Positions 1-5,002 of a stretch of 5,002 nt of DNA are shown here, piece after piece. Each line of letters starts with the position of its first letter. The first letter of the stretch is position 1. The translations under genes were made by a program, and so were the position numbers. The DNA is from Oleispira sp964022115 (GTDB lineage Bacteria > Pseudomonadota > Gammaproteobacteria > Pseudomonadales > Oceanobacteraceae): contig CAXIBC010000149.1 of NCBI GenBank assembly GCA_964022115.1, positions 1 through 5,002 of the forward strand, read 5' to 3'. The notes below the pieces were generated by a model. That model was given only the letters and a program-made list of their open reading frames with translations, did not search any database and was not told where the DNA came from.

Positions 1-289
1 CGGTTTCACCATAAGCGGCTTGCAACTCTACGTTACGACCAAAGCGGCGGTTTACCGAACCCTCGGAAGGATTCTCGAGAATATTACAGGTACCATCAAC
101 CGTTCGCGCACCATGGCTACGTTCGTCGCAGACAATGTTGGCATTGGCTTTGTCGAAGTCTTCGGTTGAGAACATGTTGTTCTTCAATAATTCGCTGCGT
201 TCTAAGCCGAGTGTTAAGGCTGCAGCGGCTACACCGAGTGTGCCGAACTTGACCAGAGAGGGCCAGGTGACCCAAACAGAATTTATCAT
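1..289 (-). CDS. Animal-type haem peroxidase family protein, N-terminal part (gene continues off the left edge)
   Basis: Reading leftward from the ATG at 289-287, the frame stays open to base 1, giving 96 codons and no stop, so the gene is cut by the window edge. Residues 62-69 read RTVDGTCN and residues 77-87 read GSVNRRFGRNV, with cysteines at 54 and 68. This arrangement matches the N-terminal part of bacterial proteins in the animal haem peroxidase superfamily (relatives of myeloperoxidase and peroxinectin), which oxidise halides or organic substrates with hydrogen peroxide. The haem ligands and the distal histidine region lie beyond the window and cannot be checked. Residues 13-29 form a hydrophobic, alanine-rich stretch preceded by a lysine, which could be an export signal or membrane anchor, though no clear cleavage site is seen. 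The start is supported by a good Shine-Dalgarno sequence 7 bases upstream. The gene is divergent from the LAL regulator at 670, a possible controller. The family call is fairly firm; activity and substrate are unknown. Confidence 0.72.
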   Translation of the reverse strand, partial: MINSVWVTWPSLVKFGTLGVAAAALTLGLERSELLKNNMFSTEDFDKANANIVCDERSHGARTVDGTCNILENPSEGSVNRRFGRNVELQAAYGET

Positions 290-296
290 AAGCTAT

Positions 297-301
297 TCCT
301 T
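297..301 (-). promoter_or_regulatory. Ribosome binding site of the peroxidase-like gene
   Basis: On the minus strand the sequence reads AAGGA followed by seven bases and then the ATG at 289-287. This is a near-ideal Shine-Dalgarno site. It fixes the start of the leftward gene and is clearly stronger than anything in front of the two rightward genes. Confidence 0.7.
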
Positions 302-340
302 TATTGTTATTCTTCATAAAAGTTCAAGCAGATTAGAAGT

Positions 341-346
341 CTTATA
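341..346 (-). promoter_or_regulatory. Possible -10 element of the leftward peroxidase promoter
   Basis: On the minus strand the hexamer reads TATAAG, five of six matches to TATAAT. It would give transcription starting near base 334 and a leader of roughly 45 bases. No recognisable -35 hexamer stands at the right distance; that position is occupied by the palindrome at 355-373. The promoter may therefore need an activator or be blocked by a repressor. AT-rich sequence yields such hexamers by chance, so this is tentative. Confidence 0.25.
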
Positions 347-354
347 GGGAATAA

Positions 355-373
355 CCACCCTCCTAAAGGGTGG
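355..373. promoter_or_regulatory. Perfect 7-bp palindrome, candidate operator
   Basis: CCACCCT (355-361), a 5-base spacer CCTAA, and AGGGTGG (367-373) form a perfect inverted repeat that is GC-rich within an AT-rich region. It lies just upstream of the leftward TATAAG, where a -35 would be expected. No gene on either strand is seen that would need a terminator here, and no clean T-run follows on either side, so an operator is more likely than a terminator. Which protein would bind is unknown. The divergent LAL regulator is an obvious candidate, although LuxR-type sites vary widely. Confidence 0.4.
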
Positions 374-521
374 GGTGAAGCGTAAAATAAAGTACTTAGG
401 ATAGAAGATGGTTATCGAAAATAGAGCCATATTTCGGCTAGATGGCTGATGAAACCTAGAGATAAGGCGAAGAAGTCAGGTGAATTAAACAGCTGTCTTA
501 ATATTAAAAAGTACTGAGCAA

Positions 522-551
522 TAGTTAAAATAAATGACGAATTAGTTAAAA
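522..551. repeat. Pair of 9-bp direct repeats spaced two helical turns apart
   Basis: TAGTTAAAA occurs at 522-530 and again at 543-551, exactly 21 bp from start to start, so both copies face the same side of the DNA. They lie about 90-115 bp upstream of the predicted start of regulator transcription. MalT, a known LAL protein, binds short directly repeated sites, so an activator site is possible. The AT-rich composition makes a chance match plausible. Confidence 0.25.
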
Positions 552-604
552 ACTCTAGGCAAATATTTAAAAGTGGCGCGGGCTGTCGTACCAATACAAA
601 TAAT

Positions 605-632
605 TGGACAGTGTGATTATTACCCCTATAGT
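605..632 (+). promoter_or_regulatory. Candidate sigma-70 promoter of the LAL regulator
   Basis: TGGACA (605-610) matches the -35 consensus TTGACA at five of six positions. After a 16-bp spacer, TATAGT (627-632) matches the -10 consensus at five of six. Transcription would start near 639 and leave a leader of about 30 bases before the ATG at 670. It is the best promoter-like pair seen in the intergenic region. Confidence 0.5.
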
Positions 633-669
633 ATATGGATAATAATAAGAAATAATTAATAAAATAATA

Positions 670-3315
670 ATGAAAGCTATCACTCGTCTAAACTTAAATC
701 AGTTACTGGATAAGGGGTTAAACTATCCACTTGTCTTAATTGTTGCAGCGCCTGGCTCTGGTAAGAGTACTACACTTAATCAATGGCTTGATCGCTATGC
801 TAATAACACTGACTATCATTCAAACAAAGTCCTTAAGGTCATCCACTTTGTAGCCGCTGATAAGTTTAATCAAGGTGACTTGCTATTTGAGCATATCTTT
901 CAACAGCTCAGTGCTATTACACCGCTATGGGAAGCCTCCTTTTTCAAATTATTTAAATCAGACCAAGAAGCCGATGCGGCGACCCTGATTGATATTTTTA
1001 TTCAGGGTTTTGACCAGATCTCGCATCCGATAGCGATCGCCATTGACGATTTTCATCATATTAAGTCTAAGCGAGTCTTAGATATTCTTAATGGCCTGAT
1101 TAGCCGCCTTCCTTCTCATATTACCTTTGTACTTGCTTCACGCAACCACCCCGAATTATCCATTTCAAAATTCAAGCTTGAAGAGCGAATCTTGGTGATT
1201 GATGGTAATGATTTAAAGCTGAGTCAAGAAGAGCTTTCGAACCTGAATCAATTATTATGCGATTCAAAAATAGAGGAGCTAAGGCTGCAAGCCTTACTGA
1301 TACAAACAGAAGGCTGGTTTGTTGGCATAAAACTGGCGTTATTGGCGTACGCCGAAGATGGTGACAAGGCATTAGAGGGCTTTAGTGGCACTCAGCCTGA
1401 GTTACTTAATTATTTTGCTCATGAAGTGATTAGTAAGCTTGCTCCTGAATTGAAAGATTTTGTTTTGTCCACCTCCATCTGCTCGTCATTCAATCAAACA
1501 TTATGTGATGCTATGAATACCGAGGGGCGTATTATTCAGCTAGAAGAGCTATCAAAACACGAACTATTGATCACCAAAGATCATGACCAGGCAAACTGGT
1601 TTCGCTATCACCCTTTATTGCAAACGTTTTTGTTGCAGCGCTTAGAGATTGAAAAAGGCTCTGAGTATATACAAGAATTACACTTAAAAGCCGCAAAAGG
1701 TTTATTGATTCAAAATCGCACTAGCTTAGCTATTCATCATGCACGGCAATCAAACGATGCTACTTTCTATTTTGAAACCTTATTGAGGGCAACCAGTGAA
1801 TGGTTAAAAAAAGGAGAGTTTGGTCCCGTAATAGATACGTTAAATGAGCTGTCAGAAGACGAGTTGGCCGAGCACCCACAGCATCACCTTAATTTAATAT
1901 ATGCCCAAGCCTTCTCACGTCGCTTTAACCAAGCGAGCTTTCAACTGGATCAGTTTAAGCAAAAAGATAGAACCCAGGCTGAAATTGATACCATGCGTTT
2001 TCTACGCTTCTTAATTGCCTTATTGCAAAGCGATGCCGAATTACAGAATTTTCAGTTCCCTAAAAACAAAACGACCGACAGTACACCGATTGATGTTATG
2101 GGGTTCTATTTAGTGATAGAAGCGTATACTTGCATGTATAACGGCTTCTTAAATGAAGCGTTTCGGTTAGCAACCAAAGCGAAGCATTTGCTAACAACCA
2201 TCAAACATGATTACTTTTTAAGTTATGCCAACTTAATTCTGACCTTGTGTGACCGCTATTTAGGGCGAGGAATAGATGCCATTGAATTAATTGTTGGTGT
2301 TTATAATCCTATTAAAAATGGCCCTAAAAACCCAGCCTGGATTAATATTGCTAGTGGCATGGTAGTGGTTGATTACGAGCAAAACAGGCTAGATGAGGCA
2401 TTAAAACTAGGGGAGGAATTAATTCCATTAACAACTCACTCAGCGATGACAGAAGTAATTGTGAATGCGTATTTTTATAGTGCTAGAATTTGCCATATTC
2501 ACGGCAACAAAAATAAAGCCAAGCGATTATTAGACCAGCTAGAACGCATTTTATCGTTGGGAGATTATAAGCGATTTAATAGCCAAATGATTCATGAGAA
2601 AATGCGTCAAGCAATTCAAGAAGCCGGCGCAAATATGGCCGAGCAGCTGTATAAACGTTACGGTCTCGCTGACGTTCTTAAGCTGGGTGTTTGGGATAAG
2701 AAAAAAGCCAATGATCAAGTTGCATGCTACGAAGAACATAGAGAACGGCGTGCTTTAGCTTGTGTTTATGCATTAATAGCCAAAGGGAAGTTCGACCAAG
2801 CCAGCGACATATTGAATGAAATACTGATGGTATTAGAAAAGCAGAACCTGCCTTTACGGGCCGTGATTACGCGCAGTAACTTAGCCATGATTGCTTTTCG
2901 CCAGAATAAATATGATGCTGCTATCTTACAATTAAAACGATTAATGGAACGCTATGGTCTGGTCTGTTTTTCAAGAACCGTTTTTGATGAAGTGCCCGGT
3001 TTAGAACAACTCTTTCAGCATGGGTTTGATGAAAATTCTTTACACGTTCCTGAGATATTTAAACAAATATTCTCAAGCTTATTTTCAGACCAAGAAAAAG
3101 ATAAAGACTTTATAAAACCTGCTCAGCGCTTAACCGAAAAAGAAAATGAGATATTTGAATTATTATCTTCCGGTTTATCTAATGCCGCAATCAGTAAACA
3201 ATCAGGTATCGCACTGAGTACGACAAAATGGCATCTGAAAAATATCTATACAAAGCTAGGAGTCGATAATAGAAGTTCTGCGCTGATGATGGCACATAAG
3301 AAAGCTCCAGCTTAA
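670..3315 (+). CDS. MalT-like LAL-family LuxR transcriptional regulator (P-loop ATPase with C-terminal HTH)
   Basis: This is an 881-residue cytoplasmic regulator, close in size to E. coli MalT (about 900). Residues 27-34 (APGSGKST) form the Walker A motif, and residues 121-131 with D126 and D127 form the Walker B motif. A MalT-like block with LASRNHPEL follows at 155-163. Further family markers are EGWFVGIKLALLA at 214-226 and WFRYHPLLQTFLLQRL at 310-325. Residues about 340-800 are helical and repeat-like, as in the ligand-sensing part of MalT relatives. Residues 820-877 are a LuxR-type helix-turn-helix, with GLSNAAIS, a probable recognition helix around STTKWHLKNIYTKLGV, and NRSSA. Such proteins usually bind ATP and an effector, oligomerise and activate transcription. 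The effector here is unknown, and no maltose genes are near, so it is not called malT. The ATG is the only sensible start because an in-frame TAA lies at 646-648, but its ribosome binding site is very weak. The peroxidase-like gene is divergent; a terminator follows the stop. Confidence 0.93.
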   Translation: MKAITRLNLNQLLDKGLNYPLVLIVAAPGSGKSTTLNQWLDRYANNTDYHSNKVLKVIHFVAADKFNQGDLLFEHIFQQLSAITPLWEASFFKLFKSDQEADAATLIDIFIQGFDQISHPIAIAIDDFHHIKSKRVLDILNGLISRLPSHITFVLASRNHPELSISKFKLEERILVIDGNDLKLSQEELSNLNQLLCDSKIEELRLQALLIQTEGWFVGIKLALLAYAEDGDKALEGFSGTQPELLNYFAHEVISKLAPELKDFVLSTSICSSFNQTLCDAMNTEGRIIQLEELSKHELLITKDHDQANWFRYHPLLQTFLLQRLEIEKGSEYIQELHLKAAKGLLIQNRTSLAIHHARQSNDATFYFETLLRATSEWLKKGEFGPVIDTLNELSEDELAEHPQHHLNLIYAQAFSRRFNQASFQLDQFKQKDRTQAEIDTMRFLRFLIALLQSDAELQNFQFPKNKTTDSTPIDVMGFYLVIEAYTCMYNGFLNEAFRLATKAKHLLTTIKHDYFLSYANLILTLCDRYLGRGIDAIELIVGVYNPIKNGPKNPAWINIASGMVVVDYEQNRLDEALKLGEELIPLTTHSAMTEVIVNAYFYSARICHIHGNKNKAKRLLDQLERILSLGDYKRFNSQMIHEKMRQAIQEAGANMAEQLYKRYGLADVLKLGVWDKKKANDQVACYEEHRERRALACVYALIAKGKFDQASDILNEILMVLEKQNLPLRAVITRSNLAMIAFRQNKYDAAILQLKRLMERYGLVCFSRTVFDEVPGLEQLFQHGFDENSLHVPEIFKQIFSSLFSDQEKDKDFIKPAQRLTEKENEIFELLSSGLSNAAISKQSGIALSTTKWHLKNIYTKLGVDNRSSALMMAHKKAPA

Positions 3316-3337
3316 AGCCGCTGTTTAAAGCCGCTGT
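3312..3337 (+). repeat. 13-bp tandem repeat starting across the regulator's stop codon
   Basis: TTAAAGCCGCTGT occurs twice in perfect tandem (3312-3324 and 3325-3337). A degraded partial third copy follows (TTAAA, then CGCTGC, to about 3354). The first copy contains the TAA stop at 3313-3315. The unit is not a multiple of three, so it looks like replication slippage tolerated because it lies at the end of the gene. No function is evident. Confidence 0.8.
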
Positions 3338-3367
3338 TTAAAAGAAGTCGCTGCTTGTAATATGTAC

Positions 3368-3400
3368 AACACCCTCGAAATATCATAGGGTGTTTCCTTT
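3368..3400 (+). terminator. Rho-independent terminator after the LAL regulator
   Basis: AACACCCT (3368-3375) pairs perfectly with AGGGTGTT (3387-3394) around an 11-base loop. The T-rich run TTTCCTTT (3393-3400) overlaps and follows the stem. It starts about 50 bases after the regulator stop and ends 8 bases before the next ATG, so it should separate the two rightward genes. The loop is long and the T-run is interrupted by two C residues, so termination may be incomplete. Confidence 0.65.
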
Positions 3401-3404
3401 ACCA

Positions 3405-3410
3405 TATAAT
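3405..3410 (+). promoter_or_regulatory. Consensus -10 hexamer overlapping the nominal modF start codon
   Basis: TATAAT, a perfect -10 consensus, sits at 3405-3410 and overlaps the ATG at 3409-3411. Because the terminator lies immediately upstream, the downstream gene needs a promoter about here. No good -35 is seen at 16-18 bp (the bases there read TATCATAG). If the hexamer is used, transcription would start near 3417, beyond the ATG, and translation would have to begin downstream, for example at the GTG at 3430. Chance occurrence is possible. Confidence 0.3.
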
Positions 3411-4971
3411 GAACATCAATAGGTTAGCAGTGCGCTCTATTCAATTTAAAGATTTCAATGGCTACCTTGTTAGCTCCAGCCACAATACCAGTAATATTGC
3501 TCAAAATAATAGTTATGCGATTAACAACCTCAATTGGCAGGTTAAACAAGGTGAGCATTGGGTATTACTGGGTAAAAACGGCTCAGGTAAATCAGCGTTA
3601 ACCGCCACTTTAATTGGCCAAGCGGTCTGTGAATCTGGTAGGCGCGACAGTACGATAAAGCACGTAGAGATCGTCTCTTCTGATGCTCAAAAACAACTAC
3701 TCAACCAAGAGCTGGTACGAGAGCAAGAACACGATGCGCCTAGCCTGGTTCGCGATATAATCTATTCAGCCAGCGAAGCCGCAGACGATGCCAATTCGTT
3801 TGATGTCGATCCGTTTGATGACGCTCTATGTCAGCAGTTGATTGCGGCTTTTGATTTTGAGCGTTTATTAAGCCGCCACTTTCGAGATTTATCCACAGGG
3901 GAAACCCGCAAGCTGCTATTAATAAAAGCGTTAAGCGCAAAGCCAGATTTATTGGTATTGGATGAACCCTTCGAAGGGTTAGATACCCACTCTGTAACTA
4001 AGCTATGCGAGATCTTAGACGCACTGAGTTCTGATGCGCGGTGTTTTGATGCGCGGTGTTTTGATGAGAGAACCGATACTAGCTTTATTTTGGTACTCAA
4101 TCGCCTAGATCATATTCCCTCATTTGTGACCCATTATGGCTACGTGAACGATGGGCAGCTTCAGCATACCTTAGCGAAGCCAACGGAAGAGCAGATAGCC
4201 GATTTATTAAAACTGCTGCATATTGAAACCACCTCACTAAGCATTCCTAAAGCAGAGAGGGCACATGCTGATAAAGCCTTTACCGGCGAAGTATTGGTTA
4301 ATCTAAAAAATGCCAAAGTAGCTTATGGTGGTGAAGCGGTCTTTAAAAACCTCAACTGGACGATCAAAAAACATCAGCATTGGCAGCTGACAGGGCGCAA
4401 TGGCTCAGGCAAAACCTGTTTGTTAAATCTGATCACTGGCGATAACCCACAATGTTATAATAACGACATTGAAGTCTTTGGTTATCAGCGTGGCAGTGGC
4501 GAAAGTATTTGGATGATTAAGCAACACATTGGTTATATTTCCAATGCGCTGCACATGGATTATCGCGTTGGCGTGTCCGCTTTAAATACTATTATCTCAG
4601 GCTTTTTCGATAGTATTGGTTTGTATCAGCCGCCCACCGATGAGCAAAAAAACATTGCGATGCAGTGGCTGGAATTATTAGGCTTAGACAATAAACAGGG
4701 TACACCGTTTACCCAGTTTTCTTACGGCGATCAGCGTATGCTATTAATTGCCCGCGCTATGGTCAAACATCCAACCTTGCTGATATTGGATGAGCCGTGT
4801 TTAGGTTTAGATGAAGCCAATCGCTTGCGGGTATTGATGCTGATAGAAAAAATATGTGATGCGTCTGTTGGTGGGGTGTCAGGAACCACCGTGATTTACG
4901 TGAACCATCATAGTGAGGATCGCATTAAAGGCATTGATCATTATTTGGCGATGGAAGATTTTAATCAGTAA
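3409..4971 (+). CDS. modF: ModF/PhrA-like tandem ABC ATPase
   Basis: The 520-residue product carries two fused ABC ATPase domains, no membrane segments and no signal peptide, and resembles E. coli ModF (about 490) throughout. Domain 1 has Walker A GKNGSGKS (55-62), signature LSTGETRK (161-168) and Walker B LLVLDEP (181-187). Its switch position reads VLNRLDHIP (229-237), with no histidine where one is usual, as I recall for E. coli ModF. Domain 2 has Walker A GRNGSGKT (329-336), the family block RGSGESIW (361-368), IGYISNALHMDYRV (374-387), a deviant signature FSYGDQR (437-443), Walker B LLILDEP (457-463) and a switch NHH (499-501). ModF proteins are linked to molybdate genes in enterobacteria and are sometimes named photorepair protein PhrA, but their role is unsettled; no transporter genes are visible here. 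The ATG has no Shine-Dalgarno. A GTG at 3430 (codon 8), with AGG six bases upstream, is an alternative start that fits the E. coli N-terminus better. A Ser/Asn-rich stretch at residues 21-39 and a DARCF duplication at 209-218 are extra. The gene ends in a double stop, TAATAA. Confidence 0.93.
   Translation: MNINRLAVRSIQFKDFNGYLVSSSHNTSNIAQNNSYAINNLNWQVKQGEHWVLLGKNGSGKSALTATLIGQAVCESGRRDSTIKHVEIVSSDAQKQLLNQELVREQEHDAPSLVRDIIYSASEAADDANSFDVDPFDDALCQQLIAAFDFERLLSRHFRDLSTGETRKLLLIKALSAKPDLLVLDEPFEGLDTHSVTKLCEILDALSSDARCFDARCFDERTDTSFILVLNRLDHIPSFVTHYGYVNDGQLQHTLAKPTEEQIADLLKLLHIETTSLSIPKAERAHADKAFTGEVLVNLKNAKVAYGGEAVFKNLNWTIKKHQHWQLTGRNGSGKTCLLNLITGDNPQCYNNDIEVFGYQRGSGESIWMIKQHIGYISNALHMDYRVGVSALNTIISGFFDSIGLYQPPTDEQKNIAMQWLELLGLDNKQGTPFTQFSYGDQRMLLIARAMVKHPTLLILDEPCLGLDEANRLRVLMLIEKICDASVGGVSGTTVIYVNHHSEDRIKGIDHYLAMEDFNQ
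4032..4066 (+). repeat. 15-bp in-frame tandem duplication inside modF
   Basis: TGATGCGCGGTGTTT occurs at 4032-4046 and 4047-4061, followed by a partial third copy TGATG (4062-4066). The period keeps the frame and encodes DARCF twice (residues 209-218), then DE. It falls between Walker B and the switch position of the first ATPase domain, in a variable loop where E. coli ModF appears shorter. It looks like a recent slippage expansion that the protein tolerates. Confidence 0.85.
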
Positions 4972-5002
4972 TAAAAAAATCGAAGGCTGGCTAAGTGAAA
5001 TA

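Larger units (their letters stand above)
290..669. other. Divergent intergenic region between the peroxidase-like gene and the LAL regulator
   Basis: These 380 bases lie between the two divergent start codons and are AT-rich, with no convincing gene. From left to right they hold the peroxidase Shine-Dalgarno site, a possible leftward -10 (341-346), a palindrome (355-373), a stretch with AAAGTACT at 389-396 and again at 508-515, two TAGTTAAAA copies at 522-530 and 543-551, and the rightward promoter candidate (605-632). The last 30 bases before the regulator's ATG are almost entirely A and T. A 60-codon minus-strand reading frame at 412-594 exists, but it starts on TTG without a ribosome binding site and looks accidental. 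The length is generous for a divergent promoter region and leaves room for regulator binding. Confidence 0.7.

Noticed and set aside
117..317. 66-codon minus-strand frame overlapping the peroxidase start
   Set aside because: It is out of frame with the peroxidase-like gene, whose peptide carries clear family motifs and has the proper ribosome binding site.
135..347. 70-codon plus-strand frame opposite the peroxidase-like gene
   Set aside because: It is antisense to a supported gene, with no ribosome binding site or recognisable motif.
355..373. Palindrome read as a rho-independent terminator
   Set aside because: No T-run follows it on either strand, and it lies between two divergent starts where no transcript should end.
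412..594. 60-codon minus-strand hydrophobic reading frame in the intergenic region
   Set aside because: It begins on TTG with no ribosome binding site, has AT-driven Leu/Phe/Ile composition, and resembles no family I recognise.
670..3315. Naming the regulator malT
   Set aside because: The architecture matches, but sequence similarity is general to the LAL family and no maltose or glycogen genes are present, so the effector cannot be assigned.
3312..3354. Tandem repeats as a small CRISPR array or attachment site
   Set aside because: The copies are directly abutting with no spacers, the unit is only 13 bp, and no integrase or cas gene is present.
3831..4100. 89-codon minus-strand frame opposite modF
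   Set aside because: It lies wholly inside a well-supported gene; its repeated KHRAS-type peptide is the reverse reading of the 15-bp duplication.
4972..5002. Possible terminator or new gene after modF
   Set aside because: The remaining 31 bases show a second stop and a short A-run but no stem followed by T residues and no start codon with a ribosome binding site.

Overview
The window looks like chromosomal DNA from a moderately AT-rich gammaproteobacterium, probably marine or another environmental lineage. This rests on protein similarity recalled from memory: a ModF-type tandem ABC ATPase that follows Escherichia coli ModF almost block by block, and a MalT/LAL-type LuxR regulator of gammaproteobacterial flavour. 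No rRNA or other taxonomic marker is present, so genus and species cannot be given.

Layout from left to right. (1) Bases 1-289, minus strand: the first 96 codons of a gene that runs off the left edge. The peptide carries a block (RTVDGTCN followed by GSVNRRFGRNV) typical of the N-terminal part of bacterial members of the animal haem peroxidase superfamily. (2) Bases 290-669: a divergent, AT-rich intergenic region of 380 bases. It holds a good Shine-Dalgarno site for the peroxidase, a possible -10 for it, a perfect 7-bp palindrome beside that -10, a pair of 9-bp direct repeats exactly 21 bp apart, and a reasonable sigma-70 promoter for the rightward gene. (3) Bases 670-3315, plus strand: an 881-residue LAL regulator with an N-terminal P-loop STAND-type ATPase, a long helical-repeat middle and a C-terminal LuxR helix-turn-helix. 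(4) Bases 3316-3408: a 13-bp tandem repeat that begins across the regulator's stop codon, followed by a rho-independent terminator. (5) Bases 3409-4971, plus strand: a complete ModF/PhrA-like protein with two ABC ATPase domains and no membrane segments, containing a 15-bp in-frame tandem duplication. Bases 4972-5002 hold a second in-frame stop (TAATAA) and nothing else recognisable.

How the parts may work together. The LAL regulator and the peroxidase are divergently transcribed from one shared intergenic region, the usual arrangement for a regulator and its target, and the palindrome beside the peroxidase -10 is a candidate operator. This is inference. The modF-like gene is separated from the regulator by a terminator and is probably its own transcription unit; no molybdate transporter genes are visible beside it. 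I see no mobile element, CRISPR array, RNA gene or clear sign of an undescribed multi-gene system. The points most worth a second look are the regulator-peroxidase pairing, the uncertain modF start (a perfect TATAAT overlaps the nominal ATG) and the two short tandem duplications.
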